From Sandaracinus amylolyticus (GTDB taxonomy: Bacteria; Myxococcota_A; Polyangia; Polyangiales; Sandaracinaceae): a stretch of DNA of 64,000 nucleotides. The stretch lies in the NCBI RefSeq assembly GCF_000737325.1, contig NZ_CP011125.1, positions 186,001 to 250,000 of the forward strand, in the 5' to 3' direction. A program made the translations under genes and the position numbers. Positions 6,789-15,455 of the stretch are shown here, piece after piece. Within the stretch, counting starts at the first letter, position 1. Each line of letters begins with the position of its first letter. The notes beneath the pieces were generated by a model. It made no database searches and had not been told where the DNA came from. It worked only from the letters and a program-made list of their open reading frames with translations.

Positions 6789-8816
6789 ATGACCTCGCTT
6801 CGTGCCGTCTTCTGCTCGCTCCTCTTGATCGTCCCACTCTCCTCGATGCGCTCGGTCGCGAGCGCGCAGGAGTGCTCGCACGCGTGCCCACGCCGCGAGC
6901 GCGACGCGCGCGGATGCTGCCTCTCGCCCGAGGATCGGATGGCCGCGCGTTGTGTGCCCGCGCAGCCGGCGCAGTGCGTCGTCGCCGGGCTCGCGTTCGA
7001 GCGCGGCGAGGGCGTGACCACCGACGTCGCGCGCGCAGGCGCGCTCTATCGACGCGCGTGCGCGACGCGTCACGCCGAGGGCTGTCGTCGTCTCGGCGCG
7101 ATGACGCGCACCGGCGTCGGCGTGACGCGCGACTCCGATCAAGCGCTGATCTTGTTCCGCACCGCGTGCGATCAGGGCGACGCCGAGGCGTGCTTCCAGC
7201 ACGCCGAGATGCACGAGCAGGGCGAGGGCACGCCCGTCGACACGACGCGCGCCCGAGAGCGCTACGACCGCTCGTGTCAGCTCGGCTTCGCGCAGGCGTG
7301 CTGGCGCGTCGCGACGTTGATCAACGACAGCGCCGCGCCCGAGGACGCGACGCTCGCGACGTCGCTGCTCGATCGCAGCTGTCGCGCCGGCATCGCCGAG
7401 GCGTGTCGCACGCTCGCGGAGCGCTACGTGAGCGGGCGCGGCGTCGCCGCGGACACCACGCAGGCGCTGCGGCTCTTCGAGAGCGGATGCGCGGGCGACG
7501 ACGTGCTCTCGTGCGAGCGGCTCAGCGTGATCTTGCGCGACGGAGGCATCGCCGCGGCGGAGCAGCGCCGCACCGAGCGACTGCTCGAGCGAGCGTGTCG
7601 CTCGGGCCGTGGCCCGGCGTGCAACGAGCTCGGGCTGATCTTCGAGGAGCAGGGCGGTCGGGTCGCGGCGCGCGCCGCGGAATTCTATCGGCTCGCGTGC
7701 GAGGACGGAGAGCCGATCGGCTGCGGGAACCTGGGGCGCGCGTACCAGGAGGGCATCGGCGTCGCGGTCGACCTCGAGGCCGGCGTGCGCTTGTTCCGCC
7801 AGGGATGCGACGGCGGCGAGCCCGGCTCGTGCGTGTCGCTCGGGCTCGCGACGGAAGACGGACGCGGCATCACGCGCGACGTCGCGGCGGCGGCGCGGCT
7901 CTATCGTCAGGCGTGCGATCAGGCGGACTCGCTGGGCTGCATCCACCTCGGGCGACTGCTCGACGAAGGGCGCGGCGTGACCCGTGATCTCGCGGAGTCG
8001 CTGCGCCTCTTCCGCCGCGCGTGCGAGCAGCAGGACGATCTCTACGGCTGCGCGAACCTCGGGCTCATGTACGAGCGCGGTCGTGGTGTGCCCGCGGATC
8101 CCGCGCGCGCCGCCGCGCTCTACACGCAGGCGTGCGACGGCGGTGAGCTGCTCGGGTGCGCGAGCCTCGGCGCGATGATCGAGCAGGGCCTGGGCGCGCC
8201 GGCCGATCCCGCGCGCGCGGTCGTGCTCTACACGCAAGCGTGCGACGGCGGCGAGCTCTACGGGTGCACGCGCCTCGGCCTCGCGTTCCGCGCGGGCACC
8301 GGCGTCGCGCAGGACGACGGGCGCGCGCTCGAGCTGGTCACGCGCGCGTGCGACGGCGGCGAGCTGCGCGGGTGCAACGCGCTCGGCTACTTCCTCGAGC
8401 GCGGGCTCGGCATCGCGGCGGACGCGGCGCGCGCCGGAGAGCTCTACTCGCGCGCGTGCGAGGGCGGCATCCCGAACGGGTGCACGAGCCTCGGCACGCT
8501 CGCGATCAGCCGCGATCCCGGGGCGGCGGCGGCGCTCTTCCAGCGCGCGTGCGACGCCGGGCACATGCTCGCGTGCAGCAACCTCGGCTCGCTCCACGAG
8601 CTCGGGAGCGGCGTGCCGCGCGACGTGCGCCGCGCCGTCGAGCTGTGGGGACGCGCCTGCGAGGGACGCGAGCCGCGCGGCTGCTTCAACCTCGGGCGCG
8701 CCTACGAGAGCGGCCTGATCGGCGGCACTGCGTCCGCCTCGCGCGCGCGACCGCACTACCAGCGCGCGTGCACCGCGGGGTACGCCGAGGCGTGCGAGCG
8801 CCTCGGAGCGCGCTGA
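6789..8816 (+). CDS. Secreted Sel1-repeat protein with Cys-paired repeats (Hcp-like)
   Basis: A 675-residue secreted solenoid. Residues 1-27 are a signal peptide ending ASAQ. After a Cys-rich cap, Sel1-type helix-turn-helix repeats of about 36 residues run to the C-terminus; I count 17 repeat junctions of the form C-x7-C (one is x8), for example ACDGGELLGC. The pattern RACDGGELxGCxxLGxxxERGxGV is that of Sel1/Hcp repeats, and the paired Cys match Helicobacter cysteine-rich (Hcp) proteins, where each repeat is locked by a disulfide. Such proteins are exported and mediate protein binding. The three repeats at about residues 440-520 are nearly identical, pointing to recent duplication. The start is the ATG at 6789, with TACGCT 8 nt upstream. 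Confidence 0.88.
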   Translation: MTSLRAVFCSLLLIVPLSSMRSVASAQECSHACPRRERDARGCCLSPEDRMAARCVPAQPAQCVVAGLAFERGEGVTTDVARAGALYRRACATRHAEGCRRLGAMTRTGVGVTRDSDQALILFRTACDQGDAEACFQHAEMHEQGEGTPVDTTRARERYDRSCQLGFAQACWRVATLINDSAAPEDATLATSLLDRSCRAGIAEACRTLAERYVSGRGVAADTTQALRLFESGCAGDDVLSCERLSVILRDGGIAAAEQRRTERLLERACRSGRGPACNELGLIFEEQGGRVAARAAEFYRLACEDGEPIGCGNLGRAYQEGIGVAVDLEAGVRLFRQGCDGGEPGSCVSLGLATEDGRGITRDVAAAARLYRQACDQADSLGCIHLGRLLDEGRGVTRDLAESLRLFRRACEQQDDLYGCANLGLMYERGRGVPADPARAAALYTQACDGGELLGCASLGAMIEQGLGAPADPARAVVLYTQACDGGELYGCTRLGLAFRAGTGVAQDDGRALELVTRACDGGELRGCNALGYFLERGLGIAADAARAGELYSRACEGGIPNGCTSLGTLAISRDPGAAAALFQRACDAGHMLACSNLGSLHELGSGVPRDVRRAVELWGRACEGREPRGCFNLGRAYESGLIGGTASASRARPHYQRACTAGYAEACERLGAR

Positions 8817-8865
8817 CGGGGCACCTCCCGACGTCGGACGCTTGACACGGCTGTATCCTCCGCGC

Positions 8866-9579
8866 GTGCGATCGCTTGCGCGCGAAAGCATTCTGTTCTT
8901 CTCCGCCCTGACTGCTGCGGTCGGCTGCGGTCGCCTCGGGTACGACCCGCAGGCGCTCGATGGCTTCGACGCGGCGGTCGAGGACGCGGCGCGACCGGGC
9001 GACTCGGCGAGCCACGGCGAGCTCGACGCGGCCTTCGTGCTCGACGCGACCGAGCCTCACGTCCTCGACGCGGCGCCCGCCGAAGACGCGACGCCCCCGA
9101 TCGATGCGACGCCGTCGATCGAGCCCGACGCGGGGCGCGACGCCGGCCCTCGTCCCGACGGCGGGCCCGCACCGCCGGGGTGCTTCGCGGCGTGGCACCT
9201 CGGGCGCCGCTATCTCTCGTGCGAGGACGCGCGGTCGCGCAACGACGCCTCGATGCGCTGCGCCGATCTCGGCATGCGCCTCGTGCGCATCGACGACGCG
9301 GCGGAGCAGGACTTCGTCGCGGGCGTGCGCGCGGCGGATCGCGTGTGGATCGGCGCGACCGACGAGGTGCGCGAGGGCGACTGGACCTGGAACGACGGCA
9401 CGCTCTTCTTCCGCGACACGACGGCCGGCGGCCAGCCGATCGGCGATGCCTACGTGCGCTGGGGCGCGGCGGAGCCCAACGGCGCGCGCCGCGAGAACTG
9501 CGCGATGATCGTGGCGAGCTCGGTGTGGATCGACGAGGACTGCACGATGGCGGTCCCCTACGTCTGCGAAGCGCTGTGA
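8866..9579 (+). CDS. C-type lectin-domain lipoprotein
   Basis: A 237-residue lipoprotein with a carbohydrate-recognition-like domain. From the GTG at 8866 the leader reads MRSLARESILFFSALTAAVGC (Cys21). An Asp/Ala/Pro linker follows to about residue 100. The C-terminal domain (about 105-237) is a C-type lectin fold: CADLGMRLVRIDDAAEQDFV, then WIGATDEVREGDWTWNDG, an EPN motif in EPNGARRENCAMI, and WIDEDC before the final YVCEAL. The EPN tripeptide and WIDED correspond to the calcium/mannose-type site of animal C-type lectins, so sugar binding is plausible. The stop overlaps the 3' end of the convergent CLC gene by 22 bases. A TATCCT hexamer lies 6 nt before the GTG. Confidence 0.85.
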   Translation: MRSLARESILFFSALTAAVGCGRLGYDPQALDGFDAAVEDAARPGDSASHGELDAAFVLDATEPHVLDAAPAEDATPPIDATPSIEPDAGRDAGPRPDGGPAPPGCFAAWHLGRRYLSCEDARSRNDASMRCADLGMRLVRIDDAAEQDFVAGVRAADRVWIGATDEVREGDWTWNDGTLFFRDTTAGGQPIGDAYVRWGAAEPNGARRENCAMIVASSVWIDEDCTMAVPYVCEAL

Positions 9580-11428
9580 TCCCGACGCGGCACCGGCGGT
9601 AGGGCCTCGAGCGTCAGGCGATCCGTCGAGCTCGATGCGCCGCCGTGCTCGCCCTCGGCGCGCATCTGGGCGCGCATGACGTCGCTCATCGCCAGCATGC
9701 CGACGAGCCGGTGGGTCCCGCGCTCGAGCACCGGGAGCTGCCGCACTCCGAGCCGCGTCATGCGCGTCACGGCGCGCAGGAGCGTCTCGTCGGCCACGCA
9801 GTAGTCGCGGTGCTTCGCGATGTCGCGCACTGGTCGCGCGTCCTCCTTCTCCGCGAGCGATCGCTGCAGCCGCGCCTCGCTGAGCAGACCGACGAAGCGT
9901 CCGTCGTCGTCGAGCACCGGGTACGTCCCGTGCCCGTGGCGCGCGGTGATCTGCGCTGCGTCGCGCGCGCTCGTGCCCGCGGGGATCGTGACGATGTCGC
10001 GGGTCATCGCGCCCGACACGACGAGCGACGCGAGGGAGCCGCGCGACGTCGCTCCGTGCGGGAGCTTGATCCCGTCCTGCGCGAGCAGCGCTTCGTAGAT
10101 CGGCGTCGGACGGAACCGGCGCGCGATCAGGTACGCGACGCTGTTCGAGATCATCAGCGGCAGCACCAGCCCGTAGCCGTGCGTCATCTCGAAGATGATC
10201 AGCACCGACGTGATCGGCGCGCGGATCAGCCCCGCGAACAGGGCGCCCATGCCGACCAGCGCGAACGACGTGAGCTCCTGCGAGGGGACGTGACCGAGCG
10301 CGAGCACGTCGAGGCTCCCGACGAGCCCACCGAGCATCGCGCCGACGAAGAGCGAGGGCGCGAAGATGCCGCCCGCGCCGCCGCTCGAGTACGACGAGAC
10401 GGTCGCGGCGATCTTGAGCACGACCAGGATCGCGAGCGCGTGCAGCGGGAGCGCGCCCGCGAGCGCGCGCGAGAGCGTCGCGTAGCCGCCGCCCGCGACG
10501 CCGCTCTCCGAGACCGCGAGCATCGCGACCACGACGAGCGCGCCGGTCAGCAGCCCGCCGATCGCAGGCTTCAGCGGCGCGGGGACACGCGCGCGCTTCG
10601 CGCGCTCGCGCTCGAGCAGCAGCAGATCCCCGAACACGATCGCGACGAGCCCCGCGCCGACCCCGAGCAACGCATAGAACGGGAGCGACGACGCGTGGTG
10701 CAGCCCGGCAGCCAGCGGTGCGTGCAGCACCGGGCTCTCTCCGAGCATCGAGTGCTCGACCACCGCGGCGAGCGCCGCAGCGACGACCACGCCCGAGAGC
10801 ACGGTCTGATCGAGCGTCCCGACGACCTCTTCGATGGTGAACGTCACCGCGGCGATCGGCGCGTTGAACGCCGCCGCGATCCCGCGGCCGAGCCCACCGG
10901 GATCAGGTTGCGCAGGTTCGCCGGCGAGAGCGCGAGCCAGCGCCCGAGGCTCGCGGCGATCCCCGCGCAGATCTGGACGGTGGGCCCCTCGCGGCCGAGC
11001 GATGCCCCGGTGCCGATCTGGATCGTGCACACGAAGAGCTTGCCGATCGCGTCGCGCAGTCGGACGCCCTTGCCCGAGTCGATCGAGTACGCGGCCTTCA
11101 CCTGGGGCACGCCGCTGCCGGCCGCGCTCGGCACGACGTAGTGCAGCAGCAGCCCCGCGATCAGCCCGCCGATCGCCGGGGTGATCGCGACCGCGACCCA
11201 CCACCACGCGGTCGTCGCGCGGCTGCGCAGCACACGCTCGATGAGGAGCTCCTGCGCGAGCTGGATCGCCTCGTGGAACGCGACCGCCGCGAGACCGCAC
11301 ATCGCGCCGATCGCGATCGTGAGCGCGAACACGCGCTGCGGCTCGCTCGGCGCGAAGCGCAGGGTCGTCGCGACCACGCGCTCGCGGGCGCGATCCAAGA
11401 ATCGTTGGAGCTCAAACGATTCGTCCAT
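9558..11428 (-). pseudogene. CLC chloride channel/transporter with CBS pair, interrupted by a frameshift
   Basis: The two halves of a CLC-family protein lie in different frames. The N-terminal half starts at the ATG 11428-11426 and carries GSGVPQVKAAY and GREGPTVQICAGI (the gating Glu of the GREGP motif). It reads to NLIPVGSAAG and then goes out of frame. The other frame resumes with GIAAAFNAPIAAVTFTIEE and continues with GGIFAPSLFVGAMLGGLVG and two CBS domains (GAMTRDIVTIPAGTSARDA, then VRDIAKHRDYCVADE). One missing base in the GGG run at 10883-10881 explains the shift. Either the gene is broken or the base is a sequencing error. It is divergent from the antiporter with only 33 bases between the start codons. 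Confidence 0.85.
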
Positions 11429-11461
11429 CGTCGAAGCGCGATACTCGTGTACGGTCGGGAA

Positions 11462-12784
11462 ATGCGAACGTTCGTGCACGCCCTGCTCGCCGTCGCGGTG
11501 TGCGGCCTGATGGAGGCCGCAAGACGCACCGCAGCGCCCGGCGATCCGCGCGCGAGCGGCTCCGCGATCCTGCTCGGAGTGGGGTTCGTCCTGATCGTCT
11601 CGTGGGCGCTGAGCCGCATCGTCGAGCAGCTTCGCCTGCCCAAGCTGACGGGCTACATGGCGGCCGGGATCACGGCGGGGCCCTTCGTGCTCGGGTACCT
11701 CGACCACGAGGTCGTGCGCGGGCTGAGCCAGGTGAACGGCGTCGCGGTGGCGCTGATCGCGCTCACCGCGGGCAGCGAGATCAACGTGCGCGCGATGCGC
11801 TCGCTGATGCGCTCGATCGGCTGGATCAGCTTCGTCGCGGTGATCGGCACCGCGGTGGTGCTCTCGTTGGTCGCGTATGCGATCAGCCCCGAGCTCCCGT
11901 TCTTCGAGGGCGTGCCGGAGCACGAGCGGATGGCGCTCGCGGCGGTCATCGGCATCGTCGTCGCGTCGGGCTCGCCGGCGGTCGTGGTCGCGATCCGCGC
12001 CGAGACGCGCGCCGACGGGCCGACCGCGCGCACGGTCCTGGGCGTCGTGGTGATCGCGGATCTCATCGTGATCCTGCTCTTCGCGATCGCGTCGTCGGTC
12101 GCGCGCGCGATCGCGCTCGGCGACGCGGACCAGGACACGACGCTGCGCGCGCTCGCGTGGGAGCTCTTCGGCTCGATGACGATCGGCCTCGTCACCGGCG
12201 TGCTGCTCGCGGTCGGCATGCGTCTGCTCAAGCGCAGCGGCGGCGCGGGCATGTTCGCGATGACGACGTGCCTCGTCGCGGCCGAGGTCGGCCGCCGGAT
12301 CCACCTCGATCCGCTGCTCCTGATGCTCACCGCGGGGATGTTCGTGGAGAACGTCGCGGGCGAGGGCGAGGAGCTGCGGCACACCTACGAGGACGCGTCG
12401 CTGCCGGTGTTCGTCCTCTTCTTCACCGTCGTCGGCGCGTCGATCCGGCTCGACGTGCTGCCGGTGGTGGTCGTGCCCGCGGCGATCCTCGTCGGCGTGC
12501 GCGCGGCCGGCCTGCTCGGCGGCACGCGCATCGCGGCGCGCCTCGCCGATGCGCCCACCGCGGTCGAGAAGTGGGCCGGGTTCGGGCTCCTCCCGCAGGC
12601 CGGGCTCGCGAACGCGCTCGCGATCCTCGTCGCGCGCACGTTCCCGGGCTACGGCGACGGAATGAGCGCGCTGCTGCTCGGCATCGTCGCGCTCAACGCG
12701 GTGCTCACGCCCGCGCTGTTCCGGCTCGCGCTCGTGCGGAGCGGCGAGGCCTTCCCCGACGAGCCCGAGCCGGCGCTCGCGTGA
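11462..12784 (+). CDS. Cation:proton antiporter, CPA2 type
   Basis: A 440-residue integral membrane protein with about 12 hydrophobic segments, typical of monovalent cation:proton antiporters (KefB/NhaP-like, PF00999). Visible family features are QLRLPKLTGYMAAGITAGP near residues 60-80, ALIALTAGSEIN in the fifth segment, and VASGSPAVVVAIRAE. Charged residues sit within otherwise hydrophobic helices. No TrkA-N or TrkA-C domain follows, so it is the short form. It probably exchanges Na+ or K+ for protons. The start is the ATG at 11462, with TACGGT 6 nt upstream. It is divergent from the CLC gene, so the two may form one ion-homeostasis locus. It ends 16 bases before the convergent DoxX gene. 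Confidence 0.85.
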   Translation: MRTFVHALLAVAVCGLMEAARRTAAPGDPRASGSAILLGVGFVLIVSWALSRIVEQLRLPKLTGYMAAGITAGPFVLGYLDHEVVRGLSQVNGVAVALIALTAGSEINVRAMRSLMRSIGWISFVAVIGTAVVLSLVAYAISPELPFFEGVPEHERMALAAVIGIVVASGSPAVVVAIRAETRADGPTARTVLGVVVIADLIVILLFAIASSVARAIALGDADQDTTLRALAWELFGSMTIGLVTGVLLAVGMRLLKRSGGAGMFAMTTCLVAAEVGRRIHLDPLLLMLTAGMFVENVAGEGEELRHTYEDASLPVFVLFFTVVGASIRLDVLPVVVVPAAILVGVRAAGLLGGTRIAARLADAPTAVEKWAGFGLLPQAGLANALAILVARTFPGYGDGMSALLLGIVALNAVLTPALFRLALVRSGEAFPDEPEPALA

Positions 12785-12800
12785 CGACGCGCGCTTCGGG

Positions 12801-13241
12801 TCAGAAGAGCGCCGCGTCGAGCGAGTACGAGCCCGGCCCGATCAGCGCGAACATCACGCAGATCACCGCGAGGTTGATCGTGTACTCGGCGCCCGGCGGA
12901 TCGTTGGTGATCAGGTAGCCCGCGCCGCGATGCCCGAGCACGCCCGCGACCACCATCGTGAAGAACAGCACGACGCACGCGCCGCGCGTCATCAGGCCCG
13001 CAGCGAGCAGCGCGCCGCCGACCAGCTCCGAGAGCATCGCGATCCGCGCCTGCAGCGGCGCGAACGGCACGCCGAGGCTCGCGAGCCAGCTCGCGAACTG
13101 CTCCATGTTGCCCTTGCCGACGACGCCGAGCTTTCCGAGCGCGTGGACGACGAAGCACACACCGATGAACACGCGCCCCACGAGGAGCGCGGTGTCGACC
13201 ATCCATGGCGAAGTTTCGGTGAACAGGTCGCCGATCTGCAT
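12801..13241 (-). CDS. DoxX-family membrane protein
   Basis: A 146-residue protein with four hydrophobic segments, the size and layout of the DoxX/DoxD family. The signature region is LLVGRVFIGVCFVVHALGKL near residues 20-40, followed by LVGGALLAAGLMTRGACVVLF and a last helix ICVMFALIGPGSYSLDA. The insert NDPPGAEYTINL is common in family members. DoxX proteins act in thiosulfate/quinone or oxidative-stress reactions in some species, but most are uncharacterised. The ATG at 13241 has a clear GGAGG ribosome site; longer frames upstream do not. It is a single gene convergent with the antiporter. Confidence 0.85.
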   Translation of the reverse strand: MQIGDLFTETSPWMVDTALLVGRVFIGVCFVVHALGKLGVVGKGNMEQFASWLASLGVPFAPLQARIAMLSELVGGALLAAGLMTRGACVVLFFTMVVAGVLGHRGAGYLITNDPPGAEYTINLAVICVMFALIGPGSYSLDAALF

Positions 13242-13350
13242 AGTGCCTCCAGCGCGGCACGTGCGTCGTGATCGTGCCGTGCAGCGCGACATCAGCAACG
13301 CTCGTGCCCCGTGTGATCCCGCGCAGATCCTCCGAAAAATACGGGAAACA

Positions 13351-13369
13351 CGGCGCGCCACGCGCGCCG
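13351..13369 (-). terminator. Intrinsic terminator of the esterase-like gene
   Basis: An 8-bp perfect stem cggcgcgc / gcgcgccg with a 3-nt loop. On the minus strand it is followed by TGTTTCCCGTATTTTT, a T-rich run that is rare in this GC-rich DNA. It lies 40 nt after the stop of the pectinacetylesterase-like gene (13410). Confidence 0.65.
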
Positions 13370-13409
13370 TCCGGAGCGACGCGCGTTCTGCTCCGCGCGG
13401 ATCGGCGCG

Positions 13410-14633
13410 CTATTCGCTCGGGAGCTCCCCGCGCTGCGCGACGAGATCGCGCCATCGCTCGGCGTCGCCGTCGACCATCGCGCCGACCCAGTCCGCGAGG
13501 ACGACGTCCTCCACCGACACGTCGTGCATGCTCATGATCTCGATGCGCGAGAGCTGGCTGAGGCCGCCCTCGGGGAGCTCGACCGATCCGAGATCGCGAC
13601 CGACGATGCCGGTCACGTCGCCGAGCAGCGCAGTGTGCGCGCGGCCGTCGTAGAGGAAGCGTCGATAGCGATCGGGGTGCGCCTCGTGGAGCGCGCCGGT
13701 CTCCTCTTCGATCGCCGCGCTGAACGCGGCGGGCGTCGACATCAGGAAGACCTCGCTGATCACGAAGTCGTACCAGGACGAGATCGCCGCGACGTGCAGG
13801 TTCGGATCGCGATCGAGCAGATAGCGGACGAGCCCGATGATGTGGCCGTCGCTCGTGCACTCGGCGCAGTCGGGAGGGAGGAAGTCGCGCGCACCGAACT
13901 CGTCGATCAGCGTGTCGAGGAACGCGGTGTCTCCGGCGCGCGCGACGCCGAGCCCGGCGTCGTCGATCACGAAGATCGGCACGTCGGGATACACGTAGCG
14001 CACGAGGAACGCGGCGAGGATCGTCCCGTACCCGCCGCCCGAGCTGCCCGCGAGCACGACGCGACGCGGCGACGGGAAGCGCTGGTGGCCCATCGTGAGC
14101 GCGGCCGAGAGGTTCGCGAGGCCGTGGTGGAAGCGATCGGGCGCGCCGTCTCCGTCCTCGTCGATCTCGTTGTCGCCGGCGAACAGCGATCCATCGCAGT
14201 ACGGCACGTAGAGCACGTCCCATCCGGCGAGCGGATTGCGCTCTTCGTCGCGCAGCAGATCGGTGCCCGGGATGCCCGCGGGCGCGGTGGTGACCGCGAG
14301 ACAGAACGCGCTCCAGCACGCGCCGCCGCCCTGGAGGAAGATCAGCAGATCCTCGCTCTCGGTCTCGCGCACCGACGCGCGGAACTCGCGCCCGCGCATG
14401 CACATCGGGCCGTCGGCGGGATCGAACGTGAAGGTCGTCGAGTCTCCGTCGCTCGTCGTCTCGACCGGACGCGCGGTGCCGAGGTGGCGCGTGAGGCCGC
14501 GGTCGTACGCGATGCGCTCGGGCGTGCCTTCGTCCGGCACGTACGCGACGTAGAGCGGTGGCTGCTCGGCCTCGCACGCGCCGAGCGCGAGCCCGGCGAG
14601 CGCGACGAGGATCGGAACCGAAGTCGTGCGCAC
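13410..14633 (-). CDS. Pectinacetylesterase/Notum-like alpha/beta hydrolase lipoprotein
   Basis: A 407-residue lipoprotein (leader MRTTSVPILVALAGLALGAC, Cys20; GTG start with an AGGAG site just upstream). The mature part matches the pectinacetylesterase family. It has the oxyanion strand IFLQGGGACWS, the YCDGSLFAGDNE motif, the nucleophile elbow LAGSSGGGYGT (Ser in GSSGGG) with an acidic residue in VIDDAG, and a late DGRAHTALL that could supply the catalytic His. Family members deacetylate pectin or, in Notum, remove palmitoleate. The natural substrate here is not shown. CxxC and single Cys pairs fit an extracytoplasmic location. A terminator with a T-run lies just downstream. Confidence 0.82.
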   Translation of the reverse strand: MRTTSVPILVALAGLALGACEAEQPPLYVAYVPDEGTPERIAYDRGLTRHLGTARPVETTSDGDSTTFTFDPADGPMCMRGREFRASVRETESEDLLIFLQGGGACWSAFCLAVTTAPAGIPGTDLLRDEERNPLAGWDVLYVPYCDGSLFAGDNEIDEDGDGAPDRFHHGLANLSAALTMGHQRFPSPRRVVLAGSSGGGYGTILAAFLVRYVYPDVPIFVIDDAGLGVARAGDTAFLDTLIDEFGARDFLPPDCAECTSDGHIIGLVRYLLDRDPNLHVAAISSWYDFVISEVFLMSTPAAFSAAIEEETGALHEAHPDRYRRFLYDGRAHTALLGDVTGIVGRDLGSVELPEGGLSQLSRIEIMSMHDVSVEDVVLADWVGAMVDGDAERWRDLVAQRGELPSE

Positions 14634-14696
14634 GGTCGATCTCCTGCGTGAAGACCCCGCGACGATACACGCGTTCGCGCGGGGCCCGCAGGAGGC

Positions 14697-15110
14697 TCAC
14701 CAATCGCGAGGGCGACGCCCGACGCCGCTCCACTCGAGCCCGGTGCGGAACGAGCTGAGGCGCGAGGGATACGCGGGCTCGGTCATCACCGGCTCGCGCA
14801 GCGGCTCGTCGTGCGCGCGGGGCGCGACGGGAGGACGACCGGGCACGAGGCCGCGCACCCGCACGCGCGTGAGCACGTCCTCCACGCCGAGCACCGACCA
14901 CGCGAGGTCTTCGGCGTGCCAGCGCTGCTCGCGCGTGTCGACCTCGCCCTCGAGGAGCACCTCGCCTCCGCGCACGTGCACCTCGAGCTCCGAGGCGTCG
15001 ATCCACGGGTCCATCGCGAGCCGCGTGCAGACCTCGTCGTGGATGCGCTCGTCGGAGCGGCGGAACCCGCGCGGTCCCGAGGGATGTCGTCGTCCGAGAC
15101 CGAACCTCAT
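14697..15110 (-). CDS. BON-domain protein
   Basis: A 137-residue protein with no signal peptide. Residues about 20-80 form a BON domain: RSDERIHDEVCTRLAMDP, then IDASELEVHVRGGEVLLEGEVDTREQR, then AWSVLGVEDVLTRVRV. BON domains bind membranes or phospholipids and occur in OsmY-like and secretin-associated proteins. The C-terminal 50 residues are Pro/Arg-rich and look disordered. The start is the ATG at 15110. It is divergent from the small Cys-rich gene at 15201 and lies 63 bases upstream of the start of the esterase-like gene on the same strand. Confidence 0.78.
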   Translation of the reverse strand: MRFGLGRRHPSGPRGFRRSDERIHDEVCTRLAMDPWIDASELEVHVRGGEVLLEGEVDTREQRWHAEDLAWSVLGVEDVLTRVRVRGLVPGRPPVAPRAHDEPLREPVMTEPAYPSRLSSFRTGLEWSGVGRRPRDW

Positions 15111-15200
15111 GGCGAAAGGCCTCCTCTCGCGCTCGGTGCGAGCAATCGCGAGGCCGTCGCGAGGCGTGGTCCATCGCGACAGTCGAGTACGCTCGCGGGG

Positions 15201-15455
15201 ATGCTGTGCTGTGCGTTCTGCGGGAGCGAGATGATCTACGTGCACGGTCACGCGGCGTGCGGGCGCGGCGAGTGCCCGATGCGCGGCGTGAACCAAGCCG
15301 AGTGCTGCAGCGGCGAGCAGGGCTGCGTGCCCACCAGCGCGATCGCGCGCGCCCCGCAGCGCGATCGGCGCGACGCGCCGCACGAGGAACGACGTGGCGC
15401 GCCGGGTGCACCGGAAGCGCGCGCATGCACGAGGGACCCGTCTTCGCGATCGTGA
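15201..15455 (+). CDS. Small Cys-rich protein (zinc-ribbon-like)
   Basis: An 84-residue protein beginning MLCCAFCGSEMIYVHGHAAC, with Cys pairs at 3/4, 7, 20 and further Cys in ECPMRGVNQAECCSGEQGC. The CxxCG start and later CxxxxC spacing look like a degenerate zinc ribbon. The last 35 residues are Arg/Ala-rich and probably disordered. TACGCT lies 7 nt before the ATG and there is no ribosome site. It overlaps the start of the DUF1622 gene by 31 bases in another frame. I do not recognise a named family. Confidence 0.65.
   Translation: MLCCAFCGSEMIYVHGHAACGRGECPMRGVNQAECCSGEQGCVPTSAIARAPQRDRRDAPHEERRGAPGAPEARACTRDPSSRS

Noticed and set aside
8842-8847. TTGACA before the lectin gene as a -35 box
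   Set aside because: The TATCCT hexamer lies only 6 bp away, far from the 16-18 bp spacing needed; TTGACA there is probably accidental.
5784-8891. 1,035-residue minus-strand frame covering the Sel1 gene
   Set aside because: Only the last 307 residues (from the ATG at 6707) are real; the rest is antisense to the clear Sel1 repeats.
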